Positions 36,630 to 46,846 of a DNA stretch of 64,000 nt are shown here, in pieces. Under the pieces are notes generated by a model. It ran no database searches. It saw only the letters and a program-made list of their open reading frames with translations, and was not told where the DNA came from. Source of the DNA: Rouxiella sp. S1S-2 (lineage in GTDB: Bacteria; Pseudomonadota; Gammaproteobacteria; Enterobacterales; Enterobacteriaceae); assembly GCF_009208105.1 (NCBI RefSeq), contig NZ_WFKL01000001.1, forward strand, positions 2,480,001 to 2,544,000, read 5' to 3'. Both the position numbers and the translations under genes were made by a program. Within the stretch, counting starts at the first letter, position 1. Each line of letters starts with the position of its first letter.

Positions 36630-37484
36630 ATGGTCGTCATGTCATTTTTTTCCCGAGTCTTTCATTCTGGGTTTACCCGTCACGCAGTTCCACTGTCTTT
36701 ACTGTTGATCTGTTTCATTGCGCACAACGCTTGTGCTAAAACAGTGCCGCGTATGCTTTCGCGCTCGGTGCTGGTCATTAATGCATCGAACGGACGGGTG
36801 CTTTACCAGAAGAATACCGCCCGAGCTTACCCTATGGCATCGCTGACCAAGCTGATGACAGCCATGGTGGTTCTCGACAGTAAACAATCGTTGAGTCAGA
36901 AAATCACCGTGACGCCCGCCGATCGTGACCTGCTAAAGAACACTCACTCGCGGCTGTCCATTGGTTCCACTTTGTCGCGTAAAGACATGCTGCATATTGC
37001 GCTGATGTCGTCAGAGAATCGCGCCGCCGCTGCGCTGAGTCGTTACTATCCGGGCGGGCGCCGCGCATTTGTGCGCCAGATGAATCGCAAGGCTCAGGCC
37101 TACGGTATGCGCAATACCCATTTTTACGATCCCACAGGCTTGACGCCGCGCAATACCGCCTCGGCGCATGACCTGGCAATTATGGCTAAACATGCCTATC
37201 GCTATGCGCTTATTCGTCAACTTTCCACCGACACACATTACGTGGTGCATCCGGGGCGAGGTCAGCTGGTTTACCGCAGTTCTGACGGTCTGATTAACAA
37301 TAAAACCTGGAATATTGTCTTGCAGAAGACCGGTTTCACCGATCAGGCCGGGCACTGTCTGATCGTCTATACGCGAATAAAGGGCCAGGACGTGCTGATG
37401 ATTATTGCCGGTGGACCGCGCAGCTATTCACATTATCACGATGCGCTGGGGCTAAAAGCGTGGCTAATGCACGGTAATCTGTAA
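36630..37484 (+). CDS. pbpG: D-alanyl-D-alanine endopeptidase, PbpG-like (PBP7 type)
   Basis: The 284-residue secreted S11 peptidase has an N-terminal signal (cleavage near NACA), catalytic SLTK (S-x-x-K), the SEN motif (LMSSENRAAAALSRYYPGG) and KTG (LQKTGFTDQAGHC). It resembles PBP7, which cuts DD-crosslinks in peptidoglycan, but is shorter by about 25 residues, lacking the C-terminal tail of the E. coli protein. Either ATG 36630 or 36639 could start it; neither has a clear ribosome site. Confidence 0.88.
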   Translation: MVVMSFFSRVFHSGFTRHAVPLSLLLICFIAHNACAKTVPRMLSRSVLVINASNGRVLYQKNTARAYPMASLTKLMTAMVVLDSKQSLSQKITVTPADRDLLKNTHSRLSIGSTLSRKDMLHIALMSSENRAAAALSRYYPGGRRAFVRQMNRKAQAYGMRNTHFYDPTGLTPRNTASAHDLAIMAKHAYRYALIRQLSTDTHYVVHPGRGQLVYRSSDGLINNKTWNIVLQKTGFTDQAGHCLIVYTRIKGQDVLMIIAGGPRSYSHYHDALGLKAWLMHGNL

Positions 37485-37533
37485 ACACCCGTTAAGTAAA
37501 CCGGGCGTTGTCTAAAGGGGGAAGAGGGGGCGG

Positions 37534-39807
37534 TTATTTGGAGAGGCCGATCAGCTCAAACAGCACCACCGTGCGCGATGGGCAGATGTATTCACGGCCA
37601 AAGTCAAAGTTGTGCTCGTTGATATCATCAGGCTGGAAGGTATCGAGAATGTGCCGCCAGCTTTCTCCGTGTGCGACATAAGGCAGCGAAAAAACGACCT
37701 CCTCGTGCGCGGCATTAAACAGCAGCAAAATGGTGCTCAGTGAACCATAGCGAATCAGACCGGTAGGCTGAGCACGTCCGTCGAGCAGCATACCAATGCT
37801 TTTGGCGTGAGGGTCGCTCCAGGCATCACCGGTCATTTCGTCGCCGTTGGGCTGAAACCAACTCACGTCCTTTACATCGAGTTTTTCATGCAGTTCACCG
37901 GTGAGAAAACGCCCACGATGCAGAATTGGAAATCTTTTTCGCAGGGCAATGAGTCGATAGGTGAATAAAATCAGCGATTTACCTTTGTCTTGAATGTTCC
38001 AGTTAACCCAGGCGATCGGCGTGTCCTGACAGTAGGCATTATTGTTGCCGTTCTGCGAACGGGCGAACTCATCGCCGGCGAGCAGCATCGGCGTTCCCTG
38101 CGAGAAGAACAGCGTGGCCAGCATGTTGCGCATTTGACGCACTCTCAGTTCATTAATGGTCGGATCGTCCGTTGGGCCCTCAACGCCGTAGTTGGCTGAA
38201 ATATTGTTGTCGGTGCCGTCCTGACTGTCCTCACCATTCTGCTCATTGTGTTTGTGCTGATAAGAAACCAAGTCATTGAGGGTGAAGCCGTCGTGGGCGG
38301 TGATGAAGTTTACCGAGGCGTAAGGCTTGCGGCCGCGATGGTTGAAAAGGTCGGCCGATCCGGAGAGGCGAGTCGTGAAGTCTGCAAGTTGACCTTCGTC
38401 ACCGCGCCAAAATTTGCGCACCGAATCGCGAAAACGATCGTTCCATTCGACCCAGCCGGGTGGAAAGCCGCCCACCTGATAACCGCCGGGGCCACAGTCC
38501 CAAGGCTCGGCAATCAGTTTACACTGGCTCAACACAGGGTCCTGACGGCAGGTATCGAGAAAGCCGCAGCCCTCGTCGAAACCATAGCTTTCGCGACCTA
38601 AAATGGTGGCCAAGTCGAAACGGAAGCCGTCAACCTGCATTTCTGTGGCCCAGTAGCGCAGTGAATCGGTCACCATTTGCAGTACGCGCGGGTGACTCAG
38701 ATTAAGTGTGTTGCCCGTGCCGGTGTCGTTAATGTAGTAGCGCTTGTTTTCGGGCATCAGGCGATAATAACTGGCGTTATCAATACCTTTAAATGACAGC
38801 GTTGGGCCTAGCTCGTTACCTTCGGCGGTGTGGTTATACACCACGTCGAGAATTACCTCGATTTCAGCGGCGTGCAGCGTGGCAATCATCTGCTTGAATT
38901 CGTTAACTGTGTGGGTCGCCATATATTGCGGATGCGGCGCAAAAAAACTTAAGGTGTTGTAACCCCAGAAGTTATGCAAACCTTTGTCCTGTAAATGGCG
39001 GTCATCGGTAAAGGCGTGGATAGGCATCAGCTCAATCGACGTTACTCCCAGCGACTTGATGTAATCAACAATTTGCGGCGTAGTCATCGCCGAAAACGTG
39101 CCGCGCAGGTGTTCGGGAACTGCCGGATGGCGCATGGTGTAGCCGCGTACGTGGGTCTCATAAATAATGGTATGTTCCCATGGAACCGGATTTTTACGTG
39201 AGCGGGACCATGAAAATGCAGGGTCGATAACTCGGCATTTCGGTAAAAACGCCGCACTGTCGCGGTCATCAATATGCAGGTCTTTCTTGTCGCTTTCCAT
39301 GTCGTAGGCGAAGAGGGCGTCGTCCCATTTTAAATCGCCGACGATTTGCTTGGCGTAAGGATCCAACAGCAGCTTGGCGGGGTTAAAACGGTGACCATCG
39401 TGTGGCGCATACGGGCCGTAAACGCGGTAGCCATACAGCAAACCTGGGCGGGCGTCGGGCAGATACCCGTGCCACACTTCGTCAGTATATTCAGGAAGCT
39501 CAATGCGGTCGTACTCTTCGCCCTGGTCGTTGAACAGGCAAAGTTCAACTTTGGAGGCATTGGCTGAAAACAGGGCGAAATTCACCCCCAGACCGTCCCA
39601 TGTGGCACCTAATGGCACCGGTAGTCCTTCGCGAACGCGGGTTTTATGGCCGCTATCAAAATCCTTGACCCTTTCTCCGTCACTGTAGGGATAAATTAAA
39701 CGTACGCCTTGGTCTGAAACTTCAACATCGACGGCTGCTTGGGGTTTACTGGAAGTATCGACTGTTGCGGTCGGTTTAACCGATTTCTTTGGTGGGGCTT
39801 TGGCCAT
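37534..39807 (-). CDS. glgX: Glycogen debranching enzyme GlgX/TreX type (GH13_11)
   Basis: The 757-residue enzyme has an N-terminal CBM48-like domain and a GH13 barrel with DVVYNHTAEG, nucleophile Asp in VDGFRFDLATILG, acid Glu in LIAEPWDCG, and FITAHDGFTLNDL. It hydrolyses alpha-1,6 branches of limit dextrins. It is about 100 residues longer than E. coli GlgX, including a basic, Ala/Pro/Lys-rich N-terminal extension (first 35 residues). No glg biosynthetic genes are adjacent. The ATG at 39807 has GGAG 11 bases upstream; an upstream start at 39840 seems unlikely. Confidence 0.92.
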   Translation of the reverse strand: MAKAPPKKSVKPTATVDTSSKPQAAVDVEVSDQGVRLIYPYSDGERVKDFDSGHKTRVREGLPVPLGATWDGLGVNFALFSANASKVELCLFNDQGEEYDRIELPEYTDEVWHGYLPDARPGLLYGYRVYGPYAPHDGHRFNPAKLLLDPYAKQIVGDLKWDDALFAYDMESDKKDLHIDDRDSAAFLPKCRVIDPAFSWSRSRKNPVPWEHTIIYETHVRGYTMRHPAVPEHLRGTFSAMTTPQIVDYIKSLGVTSIELMPIHAFTDDRHLQDKGLHNFWGYNTLSFFAPHPQYMATHTVNEFKQMIATLHAAEIEVILDVVYNHTAEGNELGPTLSFKGIDNASYYRLMPENKRYYINDTGTGNTLNLSHPRVLQMVTDSLRYWATEMQVDGFRFDLATILGRESYGFDEGCGFLDTCRQDPVLSQCKLIAEPWDCGPGGYQVGGFPPGWVEWNDRFRDSVRKFWRGDEGQLADFTTRLSGSADLFNHRGRKPYASVNFITAHDGFTLNDLVSYQHKHNEQNGEDSQDGTDNNISANYGVEGPTDDPTINELRVRQMRNMLATLFFSQGTPMLLAGDEFARSQNGNNNAYCQDTPIAWVNWNIQDKGKSLILFTYRLIALRKRFPILHRGRFLTGELHEKLDVKDVSWFQPNGDEMTGDAWSDPHAKSIGMLLDGRAQPTGLIRYGSLSTILLLFNAAHEEVVFSLPYVAHGESWRHILDTFQPDDINEHNFDFGREYICPSRTVVLFELIGLSK

Positions 39808-40036
39808 CGTCAAGTGATCTCCGAAAGAGGTTACGAACAATAATGTGCAAAGCGCATCTCTGGAGTGTAGACGATGTGGATTAAACGCACCTTGAAACAG
39901 ATGATCTGGCTGAAAAGCTGTACAAGTTTAAGTTGTTACATGATAGTAAATAGCCTGCTGGAACTCATTTTACAAGGCTGAAAATCCGCTTTGTTATGGC
40001 GCAATTGCGTCTGTTTTTTACCCGAGGGAAGTCGTG

Positions 40037-40984
40037 ATGACAATCGCTTTGTTGTGCCATATTGAACCCGATGCCGGTTATCCGGCACAGTTTGAAGCCG
40101 CAGGTTTTACCCTTTATTACGCCACTACCGCCGAACAACGTGCCGAGCTTGACCCCAAAATTGCGGCTGAAATTCGTGCGGTGCTCACCGTGGGTTCGAT
40201 TGGATTATCAGCTTCACAGATGGACAGTCTGCCCAAGCTTGAGATTATCTGTGCGCAGGGCGTAGGTTTTGAACTTATCGATACCCAGGCGGCCAAGGCG
40301 CGAAATATTCAGGTAACACACGGTCCGGGAACCAATAACTCGGCGGTGGCTGACCATACTTTGGCGCTAATGTTAGCCATCACTCGCCGCGTTCCCTATC
40401 TCGACCATCGCGTTCGCACCGGTAAATGGACGCAATCACGTATCACACTGCCCGGCATGTTTGGCAAAAAACTCGGCATTATTGGCATGGGCAATATTGG
40501 TCATCAAATAGCGCAGCGCTGCGCCGGGGGGTTCAATATGCCGGTGGGATATTTTAATCGTCGACAGATAACCGACAGCCCATGGCAATATTTTGAGAGC
40601 AGACAGGCACTGGCAAAATGGGCTGATTATTTGGTGGTCGCCACGCCCGGCGGTAAAGATACCGTAAAATTGGTGGACGCCGAGGTGTTGCGCGAGCTTG
40701 GCCCTGAAGGATATCTCATTAATATCGCGCGCGGCACTGTGGTAGATACCGCGGCATTGATAGATAGCCTGCAGTACGGTGGTATTGCCGGTGCGGCCCT
40801 CGACGTCATTGACGGTGAACCTGAGGTGCCTGAAGCGTTGATTCCCATGACCAAAAATTTGGTGCTAACGCCGCATACGGCAGGCCGTTCACCGGAGGCG
40901 ATGGACAATATGATGAAGCTGGTTTTGAACAATCTTGCGGCCCACTTCAGCGGTAAAGCCGTGTTAACGCCGGTTAAGGCGTAG
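40037..40984 (+). CDS. D-isomer-specific 2-hydroxyacid dehydrogenase
   Basis: The 315-residue NAD(P)-dependent oxidoreductase has GIIGMGNIGHQIAQRC in the Rossmann domain, catalytic Arg in NIARGTVVD, Glu in GEPEVPE and His in LTPHTAGR. Hydroxypyruvate, glyoxylate or 2-ketogluconate are typical substrates of close relatives; the precise one is not evident. ATG 40037 is preferred to the adjoining GTG because GAGGG lies 8 bases before it. Confidence 0.88.
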   Translation: MTIALLCHIEPDAGYPAQFEAAGFTLYYATTAEQRAELDPKIAAEIRAVLTVGSIGLSASQMDSLPKLEIICAQGVGFELIDTQAAKARNIQVTHGPGTNNSAVADHTLALMLAITRRVPYLDHRVRTGKWTQSRITLPGMFGKKLGIIGMGNIGHQIAQRCAGGFNMPVGYFNRRQITDSPWQYFESRQALAKWADYLVVATPGGKDTVKLVDAEVLRELGPEGYLINIARGTVVDTAALIDSLQYGGIAGAALDVIDGEPEVPEALIPMTKNLVLTPHTAGRSPEAMDNMMKLVLNNLAAHFSGKAVLTPVKA

Positions 40985-41117
40985 TTCAAAATAGGCTTTT
41001 GCGCATAATAAAAGCGCCCTTATTAGTAAAAAGCATAAGTAACGGTTTTTTCGTATTTGTCCTAAAGGTTACGAGAACGTAACAATAGGCATCATGGAAA
41101 ACTAATAGGGGTGCACG

Positions 41118-42080
41118 GTGAATTTCCAACAGCTAAAAATTATACGGGAATCAGCGCGCTGCAATTACAACCTGACTGAAGTCTCAAATATGCTTTTTAC
41201 TTCACAGTCGGGCGTCAGCCGCCACATTCGCGAGCTTGAAGACGAGCTCGGGGTTGAAATATTTATTCGTCGCGGTAAGCGGTTATTGGGATTAACCGAG
41301 CCGGGTAAAGAGCTGCTGTCTGTAGCCGAGCGTATCCTCAACGAAGCGCAAAATATTCGTCGTCTAGCCGACATTTTCTCTAAGGAGGATGCCGGTGTAT
41401 TAACGATTGCCACGACTCACACCCAGGCTCGTTACAGTTTGCCTCGGGTGATTAAAGCGTTCCGCGCGGTTTATCCCGCAGTGCGTCTGGAGCTGCATCA
41501 GGGGTCGCCTCAGGAAGTGCTGGCCATGCTGCTTAGCGGACAGGCCGACGTGGCAATAGCCAGTGAAAAGCTGATTAATGACCCCTCTGTTGCGTCATTC
41601 CCTTATTATCGCTGGCATCACGCCGTTCTGGTTCCGGACGGCCATCCGTTACTTGAGCAGCAGCCGGTAACCCTGCAGCAGCTCAGTGAATACTCGCTCG
41701 TCACCTATCGTCAGGGCATTACCGGCCGCTCGCGGGTTGACAGCGCCTTTGAGCAAAACGGGCTTAATCCTGACATCGTGCTCAGCGCGCAGGACTCGGA
41801 CGTCATTAAAACTTATGTCGAGTTAGGTTTAGGCGTGGGTATTCTGGCGGATAAAGCCTTTGATGCCGACAGAGACCGTGGATTGCAACTTATTAATGCA
41901 GAACATCTTTTTGAGTCGAACACCGTTTGGCTTGGCCTAAAGCGCTCCCAGTTACAACGTAACTATGTTTGGCGCTTTATTGAGCTGTGTAATCAGAGCC
42001 TGTCGATTAATGAAATCAAAGAGAAGGTTTTCAAACAGCCGCAGAGTGATAGCGATGTGGTGATTGATTACCAAATCTAG
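41118..42080 (+). CDS. cbl: LysR-type regulator Cbl (CysB-like)
   Basis: The 320-residue protein starts with the CysB/Cbl helix-turn-helix (MNFQQLKIIRESARCNYNLT, then TSQSGVSRHIRELEDELG) and has the CysB-family effector domain with TTHTQARYSLP and TYRQGITGRSRVD. Cbl activates genes for sulfonate and taurine sulfur use during sulfate starvation. Length and start match Cbl rather than CysB, but no ssu/tau genes are in view, so another CysB-family regulator remains possible. Confidence 0.82.
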   Translation: MNFQQLKIIRESARCNYNLTEVSNMLFTSQSGVSRHIRELEDELGVEIFIRRGKRLLGLTEPGKELLSVAERILNEAQNIRRLADIFSKEDAGVLTIATTHTQARYSLPRVIKAFRAVYPAVRLELHQGSPQEVLAMLLSGQADVAIASEKLINDPSVASFPYYRWHHAVLVPDGHPLLEQQPVTLQQLSEYSLVTYRQGITGRSRVDSAFEQNGLNPDIVLSAQDSDVIKTYVELGLGVGILADKAFDADRDRGLQLINAEHLFESNTVWLGLKRSQLQRNYVWRFIELCNQSLSINEIKEKVFKQPQSDSDVVIDYQI

Positions 42081-42247
42081 ATTTTTGATTGGGTTTTACT
42101 GGCAAATTTGAGTTTAAGGGCATGCGCTGGGCCACCGCCCAGTGCGCAAAGCGTATACCTTTGAAGTTAAAATTTTCCCCGTTTGCTCCAAACCACACTT
42201 CGCATCACCACTCCGGTGAGGTATAGTCCGCTTTTTCCGGAGAAACC

Positions 42248-43120
42248 ATGCTGACCAACTCATCCATTCGTCTTAACAAATATATCAGTGAGAGCGGCAT
42301 CTGTTCTCGCCGTGACGCCGATCGTTACGTCGAACAGGGCAACGTTTTCATTAACGGTAAGCGTGCCGCAGTCGGTGATCAGGTTTTCCCAGGTGACGTT
42401 GTCAAAGTTAATGGGCAGCTTATCGAACCGCGTGATGAAGAAGACTTGGTGCTGATCGCTTTGAATAAGCCGGTGGGTATTATCACCACCATGGAAGAAG
42501 GCGAGCGTGACAACATCAGTGATTACGTTAACCACAGCAAGCGTGTTTTCCCCATTGGACGTTTAGATAAAGATTCCCAGGGGCTGATTTTTCTCACCAA
42601 CCACGGTGATTTAGTTAATAAAATCCTGCGCGCTGGCAACAATCACGAAAAAGAGTACCTGGTTACGGTAAATAAGCCGATTACCGACGAGTTTATTCAG
42701 GGGCTGGGCGCCGGTGTGCCAATGCTGGGAACCGTCACAAAAAAATGTAAAGTGAAAAAAGAAGCACCGATGGTGTTTCGCATTACGCTGGTGCAGGGGC
42801 TTAACCGTCAGATTCGCCGCATGTGTAAACATTTTGGTTTTGAAGTGACCAAGCTTGAGCGCACGCGCATCATGAACGTCAATCTGAAAGGGTTGCCGCT
42901 GGGTGAATGGCGCGATTTGACCGACGATGAACTGGTCGAACTTTTCAAACTGATTGAAAACTCATCGTCTGAAGATAAACCGGCAAAAAAGGCGCCAGCC
43001 AAAACTGCTGGCGTTAAAAAACCAAACATCAGCAAGCCAAAAACTGCTGAAAAGCCTGATGGCAATGCCTCATCCCGCAAGCGCTTTGCTCAGGCCGGCC
43101 GTAAGAAAAAAGGGCGTTAA
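42248..43120 (+). CDS. rluF: 23S rRNA pseudouridine(2604) synthase RluF
   Basis: The 290-residue enzyme has an N-terminal S4 RNA-binding domain ([20 protein letters not shown]), the catalytic motif [18 protein letters not shown] with nucleophilic Asp, and RluF-specific [20 protein letters not shown]. The lysine-rich tail (about 240-290, ending RKKKGR) is as in E. coli. yjbD lies nearby, as in E. coli, but with a rhodanese gene inserted between. Confidence 0.97.
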   Translation: MLTNSSIRLNKYISESGICSRRDADRYVEQGNVFINGKRAAVGDQVFPGDVVKVNGQLIEPRDEEDLVLIALNKPVGIITTMEEGERDNISDYVNHSKRVFPIGRLDKDSQGLIFLTNHGDLVNKILRAGNNHEKEYLVTVNKPITDEFIQGLGAGVPMLGTVTKKCKVKKEAPMVFRITLVQGLNRQIRRMCKHFGFEVTKLERTRIMNVNLKGLPLGEWRDLTDDELVELFKLIENSSSEDKPAKKAPAKTAGVKKPNISKPKTAEKPDGNASSRKRFAQAGRKKKGR

Positions 43121-43410
43121 TCCTGTATTACAGGCTGTCACCTATCTACTAAGGACAGAGGCACCGAGCCGCTGTCCTCAATATTCATACACCCTTCTGG
43201 TCGAGCATACCCTTCAACTGTAAGCTCATACCTTGCACTCCTGCGATTGAGAAGCCATCAGGCGTTATCTACCCTGGTCAGCCCATTGCACGAAGAGAAA
43301 TCAATAATTAACATTTGATTAGCGATAATATGAATTTTGCATCGTTTTCGCCGGTGCTAGCCTGCATATCACTGTCTCAATCCGAGCCTTAGATTTGTGG
43401 AGCCTCTGTT

Positions 43411-44730
43411 ATGCCTGATTCCTTTAATTCTCCCCCTCTGCGCCACACGGCCGAACTCCTGCAGGCGCTGCGCAATGGCCAGGAAGTGGCTATTGTCGAC
43501 CTGCGTGAAGAGGCCGATTTCGCCAGCGGGCATCCGTTGTTTGCTGCTAATTTGCCACTTTCTAAGCTTGAAATAGAAGTGCTGGACCGCATACCGAGTC
43601 GAACGACACCGATTACGTTGTATGACAACGGGCAGCGCTACAATCAGCGTACTGATACGCGCCTGACCGAGGTCGCCTATCAGCGTCTTAAGGCGCTGGG
43701 CTATGTGGACGTTGCGCTGCTGGCGGGGGATCTTGAGGGCTGGCAGGAAGCGGGCGGAGAAGTCTTCGCAGGCGTCAACGTGCCGAACAAGGCTTTCAAG
43801 GCCTGGAGCCAGTACAACGGACAATCACCGGTGGCGAGCGAGCTGTTTGAGCCGGAAAGCCTGAACCAGGCCAGCAGTTTGGCCAAACGCGTGGGCGTGC
43901 AGAGTATCGATTTGTCACAGCTCATTCAGTGGCAGGCTGACAGTCAGCGAACGCTGTATCTGTTTGACGTTCGCACGCTTGAAGAGTATCAGGCCGGTCA
44001 TCTGCCGGGTGCGCGTCACGTTACCGGCGAACAACTGCTGCAACAAACTGAACACTATGCCAGCGTGCGCGGAGCAAGAATTGTGTTGCTTGACGACAAC
44101 GGGCAGCGTGCAAATATCGTCGCCTCGTGGTTAGCCCAGCAGAACTGGCGCGTGTTTGTGCTGGGCTTTGACGCTAACAATGCCAATGCGGTGAGTGAGT
44201 TATTTACAGCAACCGGCAATGGCAGCGTGACATCTGCTCCCGTACCGGCCATTGAAAGCATCGACGGCGAACAACTGGAGCAGTGGCTGGCAGAGGGCGA
44301 TACGGGCATTATCGATTTAACGATCAGCGCCAACTTTCGCAACCGACGTATTCCTGGCGCGGTGTTTACCGCCCGCAGTCAGCTGCCGCAGGCATTAGCG
44401 CAGCAGCCTGGGCACAAACGCTGGGTTGTCACCTGCGGCAGTGGGTTTTTAGCCCGTTACGCCGTCACTGAAGTGGCGGGATTAACCGGTGTGCCTGCCT
44501 ATTTATTGGACGGTGGTACGCTGAAGTGGATTGCCGAAGACCGACCTTTGGAACACGGCGATTCGCCTTATCTACGTAATCCGCGCGATAAATATCTGAA
44601 CCCGGAAGAAAACGCCGATGCCGGACATGAGGCGAAGACAGGCATTAAAGCGTGGGATGACGGGCTAGTGGCACAGCTTGAGCGCGATAACACCCACGGA
44701 TTTCGTCAGCCAGCAAGAGGTGAGGTGTAG
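43411..44730 (+). CDS. Three-domain rhodanese-like protein with one catalytic Cys
   Basis: The 439-residue protein contains three rhodanese modules: about 8-125, 160-280 and 290-395. Domain 1 has DLREEADFASGHP but Asp-Asn in the active loop (LYDNGQR); domain 2 has FDVRTLEEYQAGHLPGARH but LLDDNGQRA; only domain 3 has a cysteine loop (VVTCGSGFLARYA). So domains 1 and 2 should be inactive and domain 3 could carry sulfur. Such proteins are annotated as thiosulfate or 3-mercaptopyruvate sulfurtransferases. Cytoplasmic, no signal. Function uncertain. Confidence 0.85.
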   Translation: MPDSFNSPPLRHTAELLQALRNGQEVAIVDLREEADFASGHPLFAANLPLSKLEIEVLDRIPSRTTPITLYDNGQRYNQRTDTRLTEVAYQRLKALGYVDVALLAGDLEGWQEAGGEVFAGVNVPNKAFKAWSQYNGQSPVASELFEPESLNQASSLAKRVGVQSIDLSQLIQWQADSQRTLYLFDVRTLEEYQAGHLPGARHVTGEQLLQQTEHYASVRGARIVLLDDNGQRANIVASWLAQQNWRVFVLGFDANNANAVSELFTATGNGSVTSAPVPAIESIDGEQLEQWLAEGDTGIIDLTISANFRNRRIPGAVFTARSQLPQALAQQPGHKRWVVTCGSGFLARYAVTEVAGLTGVPAYLLDGGTLKWIAEDRPLEHGDSPYLRNPRDKYLNPEENADAGHEAKTGIKAWDDGLVAQLERDNTHGFRQPARGEV

Positions 44731-44745
44731 AGTACGCCATAAAAA

Positions 44746-44765
44746 TGGGCAGCCGAGGCTGCCCA
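44746..44765 (-). terminator. Terminator of yjbD
   Basis: TGGGCAGC pairs with GCTGCCCA around loop CGAG; five A residues precede it on the plus strand, giving a U-run for leftward transcripts. It can also halt the convergent rhodanese gene. Confidence 0.85.
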
Positions 44766-44785
44766 TAAACAAGTAAAGATAAATT

Positions 44786-45058
44786 TTAGCGACGACCGCG
44801 GGGGTGCGTTCTGGCGGTCCAGTCATATGTTGCCGACGTGCTTGGCGTTGCGTTGGCTTTGGCTCGGCGCTTTTCAGCACGGGCTTTGCTGGCGACTTTT
44901 TCTTTCTCGGCCATCAGCGTATCAATATAATCGTCTTTGATACGGTTGTTCTCGGAGTTGGTCAGTTCACGTCCCTGAGCTTTTCTTGCCCGGTCTAACT
45001 GAGTTTTTAACTCCCGTTGTTCGCTTTCCGTCATGTCTTGTTGCGTCAATCTTTTCAT
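44786..45058 (-). CDS. yjbD: YjbD, DUF3811 family protein
   Basis: A 90-residue highly charged protein (MKRLTQQDMTESEQRELKT..., then DYIDTLMAEKEKVASKARAEKR) with the DUF3811 pattern and a basic tail (RTHPRGRR). In E. coli it lies next to rluF, supporting the assignment. Function unknown; charge suggests nucleic acid or ribosome contact. Confidence 0.9.
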   Translation of the reverse strand: MKRLTQQDMTESEQRELKTQLDRARKAQGRELTNSENNRIKDDYIDTLMAEKEKVASKARAEKRRAKANATPSTSATYDWTARTHPRGRR

Positions 45059-45139
45059 TACTTTTGCGTCCCTCTGAGGAAAGTGTCCTCCAGTGTAGTC
45101 GTTAACGTCTAAAAAACTCAGAGATAACGCATTATTTAA

Positions 45140-46702
45140 TTAAGTTGTCTGTGGTTTTTTCTTGGCTTTGACCGTCACGCCGGGAAATTGAATCAGTGGC
45201 AGGCGGGTTGATTGCCAAAACGCCAGCAGCGCCAGAACCGCGCAAACGGCAAGACCTATGTCAATCGCATTCACCATGGCACTGCGCGCCAGCGGGTAAT
45301 ACTGGGCATACTGCGGGTTGAGCGGCTGCAGCAGCACCTGTGGGTCAGAGAAATAGCGCAGCACCGCGTCGGGAACCGTGGCGTCATTGGCCTGCAGCAG
45401 TTTACTGCCCACGTGAACATTATAAAGCTTAGTCACACCCGCGCCGGTGAGCGCGGTGCCAAGCAGGCCGCCAACCAGACGCAGGGACTGTGTGAGTGCG
45501 GTTGCTATGCCGAGAAATTCACGCGGGGCCAGCGTCTGGATAAAAATGGTGACGTTCAGCAAGATGAAACCAATGCCAATACCCGCCATCATCATTAACC
45601 CCATCAGCACGCCAAAGTGACCGTGACTGCCCACCAGCGCTAAAATCGCGCAGGCGGTAGCTGCGACCAAAAATCCCATCTGTGGTAAACGCATCGGATT
45701 TTGCATACGGGTCACGATACGGCCATTGATAATAGCGCTAATGGTAATACTCACGCCCATTGGCGTAACTAACCACGCGGCCTGTTTCGGCGAATAGCCA
45801 TAGCCTCCCTGGAACAGCAGCGGCATAAAGTACAGCAGAGTGAACAACACCGCACCAATCAGCACGGAAATAATAAACAGCTGCTTAATCGGACCAATGG
45901 CAAACAGCGGCGGCGGGAGAATGGGCGAATGCGCGCGACGCTGTTGAAAAATCAGCAGGGCAGCACTGAGGCCGCAGGCAAGCATGAGCCCCAGTAGCGT
46001 AAAGGCTGAGCCGTTGCTCGGCAGAAACTCCGCCAAAAGCTGCATGCTGCCCAGCACGCACATAATCAGCAGCGCACCCAGCCAGTCGAGGCGAATCGCG
46101 GCCTTTTTCTCCGGTTTGAAGTAGGGCAGGTAAATCCACGACACCACCAGCGCTAACACACCCAGCGGTAAATTAAGATAGAACACTGAACGCCAGCCGT
46201 ACTGCTCGGTTAAAATCCCGCCAAGTGTAGGCCCCAGGGCGTTGACAATGCTGAAGGCGGTGCTGAACAAAATCTGCCAGCGCAGACGCTGACGGGTATC
46301 GGGAAACAGTTCTGGAATACAGGCAAAGGCGGTGCCCACTAGCATGCCGCCGCCAATGCCCTGCACCGCGCGCCACAGAATCAACATCTGCATACTGCTG
46401 GCAAACGAGCACAGCGCCGAAGAGAGCGTGAACAGCACGGTCGCAGCGATAACAAAATATTTACGGCCATAGTAGTCGCCGAGGCGACCAAAAATAGGCA
46501 CGGTGATAATAGAGGTCAGCAGATAGCTGGTGGCTACCCAGGCGTAGAGATTAAAGTCTCCCAAATCAGCAACGATATAGGGCATGGCGTTGCCTATAAC
46601 CGTTTGATCTAATGCTGATAACATTAATACCAGCGCCAGCCCGAGAACGGCCAGCAGTGAGCGACGGAAAGTCAACGGTGAGGCAACTACTGAATCAGTC
46701 AT
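45140..46702 (-). CDS. MFS multidrug efflux transporter, DHA2 family (14 TMS)
   Basis: The 520-residue protein has about 14 membrane segments, the DHA2 motif SALDQTVIGNAMPYIV in helix 1, MFS motif A GRLGDYYGRK, and antiporter motif C-like LGPTLGGILTEQYGWRSVFYLNLP (two parts). It would export drugs by proton antiport, like EmrB or MdtD. The LysR gene lies 144 bases upstream on the same strand. No membrane fusion partner is adjacent, so it may act without a TolC complex. Confidence 0.92.
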   Translation of the reverse strand: MTDSVVASPLTFRRSLLAVLGLALVLMLSALDQTVIGNAMPYIVADLGDFNLYAWVATSYLLTSIITVPIFGRLGDYYGRKYFVIAATVLFTLSSALCSFASSMQMLILWRAVQGIGGGMLVGTAFACIPELFPDTRQRLRWQILFSTAFSIVNALGPTLGGILTEQYGWRSVFYLNLPLGVLALVVSWIYLPYFKPEKKAAIRLDWLGALLIMCVLGSMQLLAEFLPSNGSAFTLLGLMLACGLSAALLIFQQRRAHSPILPPPLFAIGPIKQLFIISVLIGAVLFTLLYFMPLLFQGGYGYSPKQAAWLVTPMGVSITISAIINGRIVTRMQNPMRLPQMGFLVAATACAILALVGSHGHFGVLMGLMMMAGIGIGFILLNVTIFIQTLAPREFLGIATALTQSLRLVGGLLGTALTGAGVTKLYNVHVGSKLLQANDATVPDAVLRYFSDPQVLLQPLNPQYAQYYPLARSAMVNAIDIGLAVCAVLALLAFWQSTRLPLIQFPGVTVKAKKKPQTT

Positions 46703-46846
46703 TAAACATGCTCTGCGGCAAAAAATAGGGAAGAAACAACGATCTGGTGCAGCATAAACCTGGCAATCCCTGGCATTAGCCTAGGGCAATATTACGTGAG
46801 GCGGCACGGCCAAATCCAAGAGGAGTTTCAAATAACATAATCAGTT

